Source: Paenibacillus peoriae
GTDB lineage: Bacteria; Bacillota; Bacilli; Paenibacillales; Paenibacillaceae
DNA length: 64,000 nt
Direction of reading: 5' to 3'
Assembly (NCBI RefSeq): GCF_022531965.1
Contig: NZ_CP092831.1
Location: 1,206,001 to 1,270,000, forward strand
Positions 1 to 10,032 of the stretch are shown here, in pieces (the stretch's first letter is position 1; every line of letters starts with the position of its first letter). A model generated the notes under the pieces. The model saw only the letters and a program-made list of their open reading frames with translations. It searched no databases and was not told the origin of the DNA. Position numbers and translations under genes: made by a program.

Positions 1-90
1 GTCGAGCAGGGACGATTTCAGTTCATTTGTCCCTCACTAGGTTGCAGTAATCAAGACGAATCCTAATCCGTAACTAGCGCGAAAAATACG

Positions 91-127
91 AAAACGGACA
101 ATGGGAACAATCCACTGTCCGTTTTTT
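91..127. terminator. Intrinsic terminator upstream of the rhamnogalacturonan lyase gene
   Basis: The 10-base arms AAAACGGACA (91-100) and TGTCCGTTTT (116-125) are exact inverted complements, followed by a T-run. It probably ends a gene lying left of the window. The A-run on the left arm would let it work in both directions. Confidence 0.75.
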
Positions 128-190
128 ATTTCCTTTTGCGTTTATGCGAATATTTAGACCTATCTTCAGCCCTCGACATGCCGTTTTCAT

Positions 191-217
191 ACAGCCTTGG
201 TGGGGGCTGTTTTATTT
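191..217 (+). terminator. Weak terminator-like hairpin
   Basis: ACAGCC (191-196) can pair with GGCTGT (205-210), followed by TTTATTT. The stem is only 6 bp with an 8-base loop, so this may be a secondary terminator or chance. No gene is recognised in 1-379. A reading frame open from base 1 stops at 64-66 and could be the tail of a gene. Confidence 0.3.
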
Positions 218-315
218 GGAATGAGTAAACAACACGGATTTGTGTAGGGAAATCCTCGGATATTTAAACGCGTTTGAAGGAACGGCAAAACTATAATAAT
301 AGGGAATTTAATTTA

Positions 316-329
316 TGTAAGCGCAATCA
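316..329 (+). promoter_or_regulatory. cre-like (CcpA) site before the rhamnogalacturonan lyase gene
   Basis: TGTAAGCGCAATCA differs at one position from the Bacillus cre consensus TGWAANCGNTNWCA. It lies about 50 bases before the start codon, where CcpA binding would repress a pectin-degradation gene when glucose is present. Based on motif match only. Confidence 0.45.
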
Positions 330-379
330 TTTTGGCGTACTTGCTTGTCATCACAATACAATTGAGGAGGACGACTTGA

Positions 380-2842
380 ATGGCTCAAAGGAAAGGCGCA
401 TGGCGAAAGGGAACCTTGACCGCTGCGCTGGCAACCATGCTGGCGATGACGGGCACGACTGGAGGAGTGGCTGCGGAAGATTTGTCCGAACCGACACTAC
501 AGGCGGAATCAGCCATTGCAGTTGAACAGAACCGTAGCGGTAGCATTCAGCTGGAAAAGTTGGATCGCGGACTGGTAGCTGCGGTGACGCAGGAAGGGGT
601 CTTTTTAAGCTGGCGGTTATTGGCTCAAGAAGTGAACGGTTACGGTTCAACGGGGCTGACAGGAGCGGACTTCAACGTATACCGTGACGGTAAGAAGATT
701 GCGACAGTGACCGACAGTACCAACTATGTGGATAAGGAAGGGAATGGTAAATCAGTATACAGAGTGGCTTCAGTCGTTAATGGGCGGGAAAAGGATCGTA
801 GCGCTAAAGTGAAGCCATGGCAGCAGGGTTACTATGAACTTCCTCTCCAAAAGCCTGCCGATGGGGTAACACCCGCAGGTGAATCCTATACGTATTCGGC
901 CAACGATATGAGTGTGGGGGATGTGGATGGAGACGGACAATATGAATTTTTTGTAAAATGGGACCCGTCGAACTCCAAAGATGTATCTCAGAAGGGGTAT
1001 ACCGGAAATACGTATGTTGATGCGTATACGGCCGAAGGCAAGCTGCTGTATCGGATCGACCTAGGCGTGAATATTCGATCAGGTGCGCATTATACACAGA
1101 TGATGGTGTACGATTTTGACGGCGATGGTAAAGCCGAGCTGATGTTCAAAACGGCTCCAGGGACCAAAACGATTTCTTTTGATAAGAAGGGCAAGGCGAA
1201 AAAAGAAAAGTATATTACTCTGCCACGTGAGGATCGCAAAGCAGGGATTACACATGAGGACGATTACCGTTTGAGTCGTTCGGATTATTATGAGCATGTG
1301 GTGAACATGTTCATGAACTGGACGAAGCATGAAGAAGTGGTCAAGGGACAATGGCCTGCTACGCTGGAGGAATGCTTTGGCATCGCTCCGAAGTACAGTT
1401 ATCCGTTATCCCGAAAGGATGCGGAAAGCCTGACAGACTACTTTATGGATGTATATGCACCATCACGGAGCGACAAAAACAAGCTGAGAGAGTTCGAGGG
1501 CTTTATTGTCGATGGACCAGAGTATTTGACAATTTTCAAGGGGAAAACGGGAGCTGAGCTGGATACCGTCCGCTATGAGCCGGAGCGTCATGACGATGGC
1601 CTCATGTGGGGCGACTACGCCATGGCCCGAATTGAACCCGCCAACCGTGTAGACCGCTTCCTGGCAGGTGTGGCCTATCTGGACGGCCGCAAGCCGTATG
1701 CCGTATTTGCACGCGGCTATTATACGCGTTCCACTTTGGCCACCTACACATGGGATGGTCGCCATCTCCAAAAACATTGGATGGTGGACAGTGGCTGGAC
1801 ACCAATGACCAATCCATTTAACGATGGTCCGCACGGGCGTGATGGAACGGACCCGAAATTTGGCACCTTGACCACACAGGGAGCGCATTCTTTGAGCGTG
1901 GTGGATGTGGACGGTGACGGCAAGGACGAAATCGTATACGGTTCCGCCACGATTGACCATGATGGCAGCCTGTTGTACAGCTCATTTGATGTCATGCCTC
2001 CTGAAAGTGCAACTCCGGGTCAAACCGCCAGATTGGGGCACGGCGATGCACTGCATGTAACCGATATTGACCCGGATCGCCCCGGCAAAGAAATCTTTAT
2101 GGTACATGAAGGTGGCACTTACGCTCCATATGGCTATTCTTTGCGGGATGCCAAAACAGGTGAAATCATTTACGGCGCATATTCCGGCAAGGATACAGGT
2201 CGGGGAATGGTCGGTGACATAGACCCGGATCAGCGAGGTCTGGAGACCTGGGCCATAGGCCTGTGGACCGCAGCGGGCAAACAACTGGATACGAAGATGC
2301 CGGGTACCAATATGAGTATCAAATGGGCAGCTGATATGACCACACAAATCGTAAACGGCGCAATTGATGTAACCCCAACCATTGAGGATTGGAAACGAGG
2401 TACATTGCTGACCGCTACTGGAACCAAAACGAATAACTATACGAAAGGAACTCCATCGCTGGTAGCCGACATTTTCGGAGATTGGCGGGAGGAAATGCTC
2501 GTCCGTACAGCGGATAGCTCAGCCATCCGTATCTATCTGAGCACAGAACCTACGACGCATAAATTGTACACGTTGATGCATGATCCGCAGTATCGCACGG
2601 ATGTGGCGCGTCAAAATACCGGGTATAACCAGCCGTCCTACACGAGCTTTTATTTTGCATCCGATATGGATTGGGCGAATGTGCCGATTCCCAAGCTCTA
2701 CACGCCAAAAGCCTTAATAGAGGAAGAGAGCAGTGACGAAGCGGATGAAGTAGAGGCAGCAGAGGTAGATGAAAAAGAAGTCGATGGAACGATAGTCGAT
2801 GGAACGATAGTCGATGGGACGAAAATAGATGTGAAGGAATGA
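380..2842 (+). CDS. Secreted rhamnogalacturonan endolyase, family PL11 (YesW-like)
   Basis: Cleaves rhamnogalacturonan I, the pectin backbone, outside the cell by beta-elimination. The 820-residue product starts with a basic segment (MAQRKGAWRKGT), a hydrophobic core and an Ala-rich stretch ending near VAAED, which is a typical Sec signal peptide. A small beta domain follows (about 45-135), then the PL11 propeller with repeated Ca-binding motifs such as DVDGDGQYE, DFDGDGKAE and DVDGDGKDE. This pattern is characteristic of B. subtilis YesW/YesX. The ATG has a good site (GAGGAGG) about 9 bases upstream. The last 40 residues are an unusual acidic tail with tandem VDGTI repeats absent from the usual catalytic core. 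The gene is single, with a cre-like site upstream and a terminator downstream. Endo versus exo action cannot be decided from sequence. Confidence 0.9.
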   Translation: MAQRKGAWRKGTLTAALATMLAMTGTTGGVAAEDLSEPTLQAESAIAVEQNRSGSIQLEKLDRGLVAAVTQEGVFLSWRLLAQEVNGYGSTGLTGADFNVYRDGKKIATVTDSTNYVDKEGNGKSVYRVASVVNGREKDRSAKVKPWQQGYYELPLQKPADGVTPAGESYTYSANDMSVGDVDGDGQYEFFVKWDPSNSKDVSQKGYTGNTYVDAYTAEGKLLYRIDLGVNIRSGAHYTQMMVYDFDGDGKAELMFKTAPGTKTISFDKKGKAKKEKYITLPREDRKAGITHEDDYRLSRSDYYEHVVNMFMNWTKHEEVVKGQWPATLEECFGIAPKYSYPLSRKDAESLTDYFMDVYAPSRSDKNKLREFEGFIVDGPEYLTIFKGKTGAELDTVRYEPERHDDGLMWGDYAMARIEPANRVDRFLAGVAYLDGRKPYAVFARGYYTRSTLATYTWDGRHLQKHWMVDSGWTPMTNPFNDGPHGRDGTDPKFGTLTTQGAHSLSVVDVDGDGKDEIVYGSATIDHDGSLLYSSFDVMPPESATPGQTARLGHGDALHVTDIDPDRPGKEIFMVHEGGTYAPYGYSLRDAKTGEIIYGAYSGKDTGRGMVGDIDPDQRGLETWAIGLWTAAGKQLDTKMPGTNMSIKWAADMTTQIVNGAIDVTPTIEDWKRGTLLTATGTKTNNYTKGTPSLVADIFGDWREEMLVRTADSSAIRIYLSTEPTTHKLYTLMHDPQYRTDVARQNTGYNQPSYTSFYFASDMDWANVPIPKLYTPKALIEEESSDEADEVEAAEVDEKEVDGTIVDGTIVDGTKIDVKE
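2780..2824 (+). repeat. Three 15-bp tandem repeats in the lyase C-terminal tail
   Basis: The unit GTCGATGGAACGATA occurs at 2780-2794 and 2795-2809, and a diverged third copy at 2810-2824. It encodes VDGTI, VDGTI, VDGTK and keeps the frame, so copy number can change without breaking the gene. Confidence 0.85.
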
Positions 2843-2901
2843 TAAGCGGAGACTATTTCCCAAAATATATAATAAAAAATTAAAGTTTCTTATCTCAAAA
2901 G

Positions 2902-2931
2902 GAGAGCCGTATTTACGGACTCTCTTTTTTT
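2902..2931 (+). terminator. Intrinsic terminator of the rhamnogalacturonan lyase gene
   Basis: GAGAGCCGTA (2902-2911) pairs with TACGGACTCTC (2914-2924) with one bulged base, followed by eight T residues. It separates the lyase gene from the nif promoter region. Confidence 0.85.
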
Positions 2932-2996
2932 ACGTCTTGATGTTATTGAGAATATGAAATGTAACCGCGCACATGTAAAGTGTACGATATATTACT

Positions 2997-3013
2997 TGAC
3001 GTAAAATTTGACA
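2997..3013 (+). promoter_or_regulatory. GlnR-like box I, upstream of the nif promoter
   Basis: TGACGTAAAATTTGACA fits the 17-base GlnR/TnrA layout TGTNA-N7-TNACA: the right half matches fully and the left half partly. It ends 47 bases before the -35 element, a position suited to activation. In Paenibacillus, GlnR is known to regulate nif through two such sites. Assignment here is by motif and position. Confidence 0.6.
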
Positions 3014-3060
3014 CATATGTGAATTGAGGATAAATGTCAGGGATTTCATGGAGAAGTGAA

Positions 3061-3089
3061 TTGACTGTATTTGTCCCTGTCTCTAAGAT
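3061..3089 (+). promoter_or_regulatory. Vegetative (sigma-A) promoter of the nif operon
   Basis: TTGACT at 3061-3066 and TAAGAT at 3084-3089 are separated by 17 bases, which is ideal spacing. The same two hexamers are those described for the sigma-70-type nifB promoter of Paenibacillus diazotrophs. Transcription should start near 3096, leaving a leader of about 60 bases before nifB. No sigma-54 (-24/-12) element was seen, in contrast with proteobacterial nif promoters. Confidence 0.85.
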
Positions 3090-3121
3090 GTAATTATATT
3101 CCAGACAAAAACAGAGATTTA

Positions 3122-3138
3122 TGTAAGGGAATATAACG
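3122..3138 (+). promoter_or_regulatory. GlnR-like box II, in the nif leader
   Basis: TGTAAGGGAATATAACG has a perfect left half (TGTAA), a 7-base spacer and a right half TAACG with one mismatch to TNACA. It lies downstream of the predicted start site, where a bound regulator would block transcription. Paired with box I this suggests activation under nitrogen limitation and repression under nitrogen excess. Confidence 0.65.
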
Positions 3139-3155
3139 TAGAGAGGAGGGAATGA

Positions 3156-4655
3156 ATGGACTCTTTAGCTGATCTCTCGGAAACCCCCTTAGCATTAGAA
3201 ACTCTCAGACGACATCCCTGTTATAACGAAGAGGCACATCGCTATTTTGCGCGCATTCATCTTCCAGTAGCCCCGGCATGCAATATTCAGTGCCATTATT
3301 GCAACCGCAAATTCGATTGCGTCAATGAAAGCCGTCCCGGCGTTGTTAGTGAACTGCTTACGCCGGAGCAGGCGGCGAGCAAGACCTATGGCGTAGCGGC
3401 ACAGCTGATGCAGCTGTCCGTTGTCGGCATTGCGGGACCTGGAGATCCGCTGGCCAATGCGGAGGCAACCTTCGATACCTTCCGCCGGGTCCGTGAGACA
3501 GTTAAGGACGTCATATTCTGTCTCAGCACGAATGGCCTTACTTTGATCAGGCATATCGACAGGATTGTAGAGTTGGGTATTTCGCATGTCACGATCACGA
3601 TCAATGCTGTAGATCCAGTGGTGGGGAGCCGCATTTATGGATGGGTCTACGATGAAGGAAAACGCTATGCGGGTGAGGAGGCCGCACGACTGTTGATTGA
3701 CCGCCAGCTGGCAGGCTTGAAGATGCTGGCTTCGAGAGGTGTATTGTGCAAGGTGAACTCGGTGCTGATTCCCGAAGTCAATGATGCCCATCTGCCGGAG
3801 GTAGCGAGGGTGGTCAAGGAGCACGGCGCGGTGCTGCACAACATTATGCCGCTCATCATCGCACCTGGTAGCCGATATGAGCAGGAAGGGATGCGGGCAC
3901 CCCGTCCCCGTCTGGTCCGGCAGCTGCAGGAGCAATGTGCTGAAGCGGGAGCTGTCATTATGCGCCATTGCCGTCAGTGCAGGGCGGATGCGATTGGACT
4001 GCTGGGCGAGGATCGCAATCAGGATTTTACATGGGAGAACATTGCTGCTGCTCCTCCCATGGATGAAGAGGCAAGGGCACAATTTCAGAAAGAACTGGAT
4101 GAGAAGGTGAGAGTGAGAATGGAACGCAAGGAGGGACAATCGCACCACAAACAACCGTCAACCGGTGCTGGTTGTAGCTGCCCGTTATCTGGGGATAAGC
4201 CTGAAGCGAGCTTTACCTCAAAGCCGGTCTTAATCGCTGTGGCTAGTCGTGGTGGAGGGAAGGTGAATCAGCATTTCGGTCGTGCCAAGGAATTTATGAT
4301 CTATGAAAGCGACGGGACCATCGTAAATTTCATAGGCATTCGTAAGGTGCAATCCTACTGTCACGGGAAAGCCGATTGCAATGGAGATAAGGCCGAGACG
4401 ATCAAGGAGATCCTTTCCATGGTACATGATTGTGCATTGCTGCTGTCGTCCGGCATAGGCGAAGCCCCCAAAGAGGCATTGCAGGAAGCGGGCGTGCTGC
4501 CTATTGTGTGCGGCGGGGATATTGAGGAGTCCGTTCTGGAATATGTAAAATTTCTGCGTTATATGTATCCTGTGCAGACGGGTAAGGGAAGTAAGCGTAA
4601 TAAGGGAGTTAAGGGCAATCATTCGGATTTACCCATTGAACATTTTGGAGGCTGA
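3156..4655 (+). CDS. nifB: Nitrogenase cofactor biosynthesis radical SAM protein NifB
   Basis: Makes NifB-co, the 8Fe-9S-C precursor of the iron-molybdenum cofactor, using S-adenosylmethionine and two [4Fe-4S] clusters. The radical SAM motif CNIQCHYC places the cluster cysteines at residues 42, 46 and 49, followed by the family segment NRKFDCVNESRPGV. After a Cys/Gly-rich linker (about 335-350), a C-terminal NifX/dinitrogenase-cofactor domain begins near IAVASRGGGKVNQHFG, so this is the long two-domain form (499 residues). ATG 3156 follows GAGAGGAGG. It is the first gene of the operon and nifH starts 6 bases after its stop. The family assignment is secure; promoter control is inferred from the upstream sites. 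Confidence 0.97.
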   Translation: MDSLADLSETPLALETLRRHPCYNEEAHRYFARIHLPVAPACNIQCHYCNRKFDCVNESRPGVVSELLTPEQAASKTYGVAAQLMQLSVVGIAGPGDPLANAEATFDTFRRVRETVKDVIFCLSTNGLTLIRHIDRIVELGISHVTITINAVDPVVGSRIYGWVYDEGKRYAGEEAARLLIDRQLAGLKMLASRGVLCKVNSVLIPEVNDAHLPEVARVVKEHGAVLHNIMPLIIAPGSRYEQEGMRAPRPRLVRQLQEQCAEAGAVIMRHCRQCRADAIGLLGEDRNQDFTWENIAAAPPMDEEARAQFQKELDEKVRVRMERKEGQSHHKQPSTGAGCSCPLSGDKPEASFTSKPVLIAVASRGGGKVNQHFGRAKEFMIYESDGTIVNFIGIRKVQSYCHGKADCNGDKAETIKEILSMVHDCALLLSSGIGEAPKEALQEAGVLPIVCGGDIEESVLEYVKFLRYMYPVQTGKGSKRNKGVKGNHSDLPIEHFGG

Positions 4656-5528
<873 letters not shown>

Positions 5529-5533
5529 GCTGT

Positions 5534-5594
5534 AGCCAGAAGGCTTAATGACGGAACCATCGTGTAATGATGGGAGGAGCTGAACGCGCAGCTC
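5534..5594 (+). promoter_or_regulatory. Three consecutive small stem-loops between nifH and nifD
   Basis: AGCC-AGAA-GGCT (5534-5545), CCATC-7-GATGG (5557-5573) and GAGCTG-6-CAGCTC (5577-5594) follow the nifH stop with no T-run, so they are unlikely terminators. Stem-loops 3' of nifH are a known way to stabilise its mRNA and keep NifH in excess over NifDK. The role here is inferred. Confidence 0.5.
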
Positions 5595-5616
5595 GCAGGA
5601 GGGAGGAATAGGCCAA

Positions 5617-7065
5617 ATGAGCAGTATTGTGGATAAGGGTAAGCAGATCGTAGAGGAGATACTGGAGGTATATCCCAAGAAGGCCAAGAAGGATCGGACC
5701 AAGCATTTTGAGATCGCGGATGAGGAGCTTGTGAACTGCGGAACCTGTTCCATCAAGTCCAACATGAAATCACGGCCTGGCGTCATGACAGCAAGGGGCT
5801 GTGCTTATGCAGGCTCCAAGGGTGTGGTATGGGGCCCGATTAAAGACATGGTGCACATTAGCCATGGTCCCATCGGCTGCGGACAGTACAGTTGGGGTAC
5901 CCGACGCAATTATGCGAATGGGATATTGGGAATCGATAATTTTACCGCCATGCAGATTACAAGCAATTTTCAGGAAAAAGATATCGTGTTCGGTGGAGAT
6001 AAGAAGTTGGAGGTGATCTGCAGGGAAATTAAGGAGATGTTCCCGCTGGCTAAGGGTATCTCCGTGCAATCTGAATGTCCGGTCGGACTGATTGGTGATG
6101 ATATCGGGGCCGTGGCCAAGAAGATGACAGAGGAGCTGGGCATTCCGGTCATTCCTGTACGCTGTGAGGGCTTTCGCGGGGTGAGTCAGTCTCTGGGCCA
6201 TCACATTGCCAATGATGCTATCCGCGATTTTCTAATGGGGCGCCGAGAACTGAAGGAGTGCGGGCCTTATGATGTCTCCATTATCGGAGACTACAATATC
6301 GGCGGTGATGCCTGGGCGTCGCGCATTTTGCTGGAGGAAATGGGACTGCGGGTCATAGCGCAGTGGTCGGGTGACGGTACGATCAATGAGCTGGGGATTG
6401 CGCATAAATCCAAGCTCAACCTGATCCATTGTCATCGTTCCATGAATTATATGTGCACAACAATGGAGCAGGAATACGGAATTCCCTGGATGGAATATAA
6501 CTTCTTCGGCCCGACCAAGACGATGGAGAGCCTCAGAGCGATTGCTGCCCGCTTCGACGAGACGATTCAGGAAAAATGTGAGCAGGTCATCGCCCAATAT
6601 ATGCCGCAGATGGAGGCGGTCATCCGTAAATATCGCCCACGTCTGGAAGGTAAAAAGGTGATGCTTCTGATTGGCGGGCTGCGGGCAAGGCATACCATCG
6701 GGGCCTATGAGGATCTGGGTATGGAAATTGTGGCTACAGGCTATGAATTTGCCCATAAGGATGATTACGAAAAGACGTTTCCCGATGTAAAAGAAGGCAC
6801 CATTCTGTACGATGATCCAACGGCATATGAGCTGGAGGAACTGGCCCAGCGGCTGAATATTGACTTAATGGGCGCCGGAGTCAAGGAGAAATACGTGTAT
6901 CACAAAATGGGCATTCCCTTCCGTCAAATGCACTCCTGGGATTACAGCGGGCCTTATCATGGTTTTGACGGCTTTAAGATTTTTGCACGTGATATGGATA
7001 TGACCATAAACAGTCCAGTATGGAGCCTGCTGCCCTCACGGCAGACTGCGGAGGTGCCGGTATGA
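5617..7065 (+). CDS. nifD: Nitrogenase MoFe protein alpha chain NifD
   Basis: Alpha subunit of dinitrogenase, carrying the FeMo cofactor and half of the P-cluster. In 482 residues the P-cluster cysteines are Cys62 (TARGCAYAG), Cys88 ([10 protein letters not shown]) and Cys154 (QSECPVG). The cofactor ligands are Cys272 (IHCHRSMNY) and His439 ([13 protein letters not shown]). The spacing fits the molybdenum enzyme rather than AnfD/VnfD. A strong site (GGAGGGAGGAA) precedes ATG 5617. The stop overlaps the nifK start (ATGA), implying coupled translation of the alpha and beta chains. Confidence 0.97.
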   Translation: MSSIVDKGKQIVEEILEVYPKKAKKDRTKHFEIADEELVNCGTCSIKSNMKSRPGVMTARGCAYAGSKGVVWGPIKDMVHISHGPIGCGQYSWGTRRNYANGILGIDNFTAMQITSNFQEKDIVFGGDKKLEVICREIKEMFPLAKGISVQSECPVGLIGDDIGAVAKKMTEELGIPVIPVRCEGFRGVSQSLGHHIANDAIRDFLMGRRELKECGPYDVSIIGDYNIGGDAWASRILLEEMGLRVIAQWSGDGTINELGIAHKSKLNLIHCHRSMNYMCTTMEQEYGIPWMEYNFFGPTKTMESLRAIAARFDETIQEKCEQVIAQYMPQMEAVIRKYRPRLEGKKVMLLIGGLRARHTIGAYEDLGMEIVATGYEFAHKDDYEKTFPDVKEGTILYDDPTAYELEELAQRLNIDLMGAGVKEKYVYHKMGIPFRQMHSWDYSGPYHGFDGFKIFARDMDMTINSPVWSLLPSRQTAEVPV

Positions 7066-8591
7066 GCGAGCGTCCGAATATTGTCGATCACAATCAGCTG
7101 TTTCGGCAGGATAAATATGTGCGCCAGCGTGAAGAAAAACGAGCCTTCGAGGCCCCATGTTCGCCGGAGGAGGTTACCGACACCCTGGAGTACACCAAGA
7201 CCAAGGAATACAAAGACAAGAATTTTGCCCGTACAGCCGTAGTCGTGAATCCGGCCAAGGCTTGTCAGCCGCTGGGAGCGGTTATGGCTGCACTGGGCTT
7301 CGAAAAAACGCTCCCGTTCATTCATGGTTCACAGGGCTGTACGGCTTATTTTCGCAGTCATCTTGCCCGCCACTTCAAAGAGCCTGTTCCTGCCGTCTCC
7401 ACCTCGATGACCGAGGATGCCGCCGTATTCGGCGGCATGCGCAACCTCATTGACGGTATAGAGAACTGCATTGCCTTGTATCAGCCGGAGATGATTGCGG
7501 TATGCACGACCTGTATGGCAGAGGTGATCGGGGATGATCTGTCTGCCTTCCTGGCCAATGCCCGTCAGGAGGGAGTCCTTCCTGAGGATATGCCAGTTCC
7601 TTTTGCCAATACCCCCAGCTTCTCTGGTTCACATATTACAGGCTATGACGCCATGCTGCGCTCTGTACTGGAGACGCTGTATAACAAGTCAGGCCGGACG
7701 GCGCAGCCTGGTCATGAATTGAAGCTGAATGTACTGCTCGGGTTTGACGGGTATACGGGCAATTTTGCGGAAATGCGGCGCATGCTGGGGATGTTCGGCG
7801 CTACGTATACCATTCTGGGTGACCACAGCAGTAATTTTGATTCAGGGGCCACTGGAGAGTACAGCTACTATTACGGGGGAACGCCGCTTGAGGATGTGCC
7901 TAAGGCCGCAGATGCTGCCGGCACGTTGGCGATTCAGCAGTACTCTCTTCGTAAAACACTAGGCTATATGAAGCAAACCTGGGGGCAGCAGGTGTCCTCC
8001 ATCTCCACACCGCTGGGCATCCGGGCTACAGATCGCTTGCTTGAGGAGATTAGCCGCCTGTCTGGAAGGGAAATTCCCGAGGCATTGAAGCAGGAGCGCG
8101 CCCGAATTGTGGATGCCATGATGGATTCACATGCTTATCTGCACGGCAAACGAGTGGCTATGGCAGGAGACCCGGACATGCTCATCGGCTTGATTGGCTT
8201 TTGTCTGGAGCTGGGCATGGAGCCGGTGCATATTGTTTGCTCCAATGGGGACCGAAAATTTGAGAAGGAAGCAGAGCTTCTGCTGAAGTCCAGCCCTTAC
8301 GGTGCAGAAGCCACGGTTCATTCCGGTCAGGATTTGTGGCATATGCGTTCGCTGCTGTTCCAGGACCCGGTGGACCTGGCTATTGGCAGCTCCCATCTGA
8401 AGTTTGCAGCGAAAGAGGCGGAAATTCCTTTGCTTCGTGTAGGCTTTCCGATCTTCGACAGGCATCATCTGCATCGTTATCCGATTATCGGCTACCAGGG
8501 TGCGCTGAATCTGCTCACCCAATTCGTGAATACCATACTAGATGTCATGGAGGAGCAGGCTCCGGATCATAGCTTTGATCTGGTGCGCTAA
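7062..8591 (+). CDS. nifK: Nitrogenase MoFe protein beta chain NifK
   Basis: Beta subunit of dinitrogenase; holds the other half of each P-cluster. ATG 7062 was chosen because it overlaps the nifD stop (ATGA) and follows GAGGTG. It gives a 509-residue protein with the family N-terminus [14 protein letters not shown]. An in-frame ATG at 7020 would lie well inside nifD. P-cluster cysteines are seen in [24 protein letters not shown] and [13 protein letters not shown] Gly/Tyr-rich segment ([14 protein letters not shown]) lies mid-protein, as is usual. A 79-base gap follows before nifE. Confidence 0.97.
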   Translation: MSERPNIVDHNQLFRQDKYVRQREEKRAFEAPCSPEEVTDTLEYTKTKEYKDKNFARTAVVVNPAKACQPLGAVMAALGFEKTLPFIHGSQGCTAYFRSHLARHFKEPVPAVSTSMTEDAAVFGGMRNLIDGIENCIALYQPEMIAVCTTCMAEVIGDDLSAFLANARQEGVLPEDMPVPFANTPSFSGSHITGYDAMLRSVLETLYNKSGRTAQPGHELKLNVLLGFDGYTGNFAEMRRMLGMFGATYTILGDHSSNFDSGATGEYSYYYGGTPLEDVPKAADAAGTLAIQQYSLRKTLGYMKQTWGQQVSSISTPLGIRATDRLLEEISRLSGREIPEALKQERARIVDAMMDSHAYLHGKRVAMAGDPDMLIGLIGFCLELGMEPVHIVCSNGDRKFEKEAELLLKSSPYGAEATVHSGQDLWHMRSLLFQDPVDLAIGSSHLKFAAKEAEIPLLRVGFPIFDRHHLHRYPIIGYQGALNLLTQFVNTILDVMEEQAPDHSFDLVR

Positions 8592-8670
8592 TTGCTGTAT
8601 CGCGTAGAAGGAAGTTGACAGCTTGGCTTGTGATTTCAATGGATTCTATCTGAAATAAGGGGGTGTGTGG

Positions 8671-10032
8671 ATGGAGCCGGCTGTGTCTAACGGAAGGCTG
8701 GAGGTATCCTGCGGCAATAAAATTCCCAAAAGCACGCCCTGTCCCCGGCCTGTGCCGGGAGAGGCTTCGGGTGGCTGCTCCTTTGACGGGGCCCAGATTA
8801 CACTGATCCCCATTGCAGATGCGGCTCATCTGGTGCACGGGCCAATTGCGTGTCTCGGCAATAGCTGGGAGAGCAGAGGCAGTCTGTCCAGCGGCCCAGA
8901 GCTGTCGGCTTATGGCTTCACTACTGATCTTGGAGAACAGGACATCATTTTTGGTAGTGAACAGAAGCTGCATGAATCGATCCGCTACATTGTCAGCCGC
9001 TTTGCTCCTCCCGCTGTGTTTGTCTATACCACATGTGTCACAGCCCTCACTGGTGAAGATATCGAGGGGGTTTGCAAGGCTGAATCGGAGCGGCTGGGGA
9101 CGCCGATCATTCCGGTGAACAGTCCGGGATTTGTGGGCAGTAAGAATCTCGGAACCCGGCTGGCCGGAGATGTGCTGTTCCAGCATATTATCGGCAGCAC
9201 CGAGCCGGAACAGACAACCTCCCATGATATCAATCTCATTGGGGAATACAATATTGCGGGCGAGATGTGGCATATCGAGCGGCTGATGCAGCAGGCGGGA
9301 ATGAGTATCCTGTCCCGAATTACCGGGGACGGTCGGTTCCGCGAGGTGGGCTGGGCGCACCGTGCCAAGGCCAACATGGTCGTATGCAGCCGGGCTTTGC
9401 TGGGTCTGGCAGTCCAAATGGAGCGTAAATACGGCATTCCTTATTTTGAAGGTTCATTTTATGGAGCAAAGGAGACGAGTTATTCCTTGCGGCAGATGGC
9501 TTACCTGACCGGAGATCGTGATGTGGAGCGACGGGTGGATAAGCTGGCCGCACGGGAGGAAATGAGGCTATCGCTGGAGCTGGAGCCCTACCGCAAGCAG
9601 CTGAAAGGAAAGCGGGCAGTGCTCTATACCGGGGGTGTAAAGAGCTGGTCTGTCATTACGGCTTTGCAGGAGCTGGGCATAAAGGTGGTTGGTGTAGGCA
9701 CGAACAAGAGCACTGCCGAGGATGTATCCCGGATTGCTGACCGTATCGGGGATGATGCAGAATACATCCCGGAAGGAGGCGCCCGGCAGATTCTCAAGAC
9801 CGTACGGAGCCGCAAGGCAGACATGGTCATTGCCGGAGGCCGGAACATGTATATGGCGCTTAAGGAACAGATTCCTTTTGTGGACATCAATCAAGAGCGG
9901 CACAAAGCCTATGCGGGCTATGACGGGCTGTTGTCTCTGGCGAAACAGCTTGTGCATACGCTGCAGCATCCAGTATGGGAGCTGACCGCCAAATTGGCTC
10001 CATGGGAGGAGGAGACGGAATTTGCTGATTAA
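8671..10032 (+). CDS. nifE: FeMo-cofactor scaffold protein NifE
   Basis: Forms the NifEN complex on which NifB-co is matured by molybdenum and homocitrate insertion. The 453-residue product resembles NifD but keeps the NifE-type segment SAYGFTTDLGEQDIIFG and TTCVTALTGEDIEGVC. It lacks the catalytic His loop seen in NifD. ATG 8671 sits about 6 bases after AAGGGGGTG; an in-frame GTG at 8665 falls inside that site. The stop overlaps the nifN start by 11 bases. The short Cys/Pro segment near residues 11-30 (KIPKSTPCPRPVPGEASGGC) carries a likely cluster ligand. Confidence 0.95.
   Translation: MEPAVSNGRLEVSCGNKIPKSTPCPRPVPGEASGGCSFDGAQITLIPIADAAHLVHGPIACLGNSWESRGSLSSGPELSAYGFTTDLGEQDIIFGSEQKLHESIRYIVSRFAPPAVFVYTTCVTALTGEDIEGVCKAESERLGTPIIPVNSPGFVGSKNLGTRLAGDVLFQHIIGSTEPEQTTSHDINLIGEYNIAGEMWHIERLMQQAGMSILSRITGDGRFREVGWAHRAKANMVVCSRALLGLAVQMERKYGIPYFEGSFYGAKETSYSLRQMAYLTGDRDVERRVDKLAAREEMRLSLELEPYRKQLKGKRAVLYTGGVKSWSVITALQELGIKVVGVGTNKSTAEDVSRIADRIGDDAEYIPEGGARQILKTVRSRKADMVIAGGRNMYMALKEQIPFVDINQERHKAYAGYDGLLSLAKQLVHTLQHPVWELTAKLAPWEEETEFAD

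Noticed and set aside
1..66. Possible gene tail at the left edge
   Set aside because: A frame open from base 1 ends at 64-66 and is followed by a terminator, but 21 codons are too few to support a call.
3195..4154. 319-codon minus-strand reading frame inside nifB
   Set aside because: It lies fully opposite a certain gene, has no ribosome binding site, and its product shows no recognisable domain. High-G+C genes often have long frames on the other strand.
8605..8650. Internal promoter before nifE (TTGACA near 8613)
   Set aside because: The -35 match is good but no acceptable -10 hexamer occurs 16-18 bases downstream.
8545..9417. 290-codon minus-strand frame opposite nifE
   Set aside because: It is antisense to a conserved nif gene with no protein family character or start signal.
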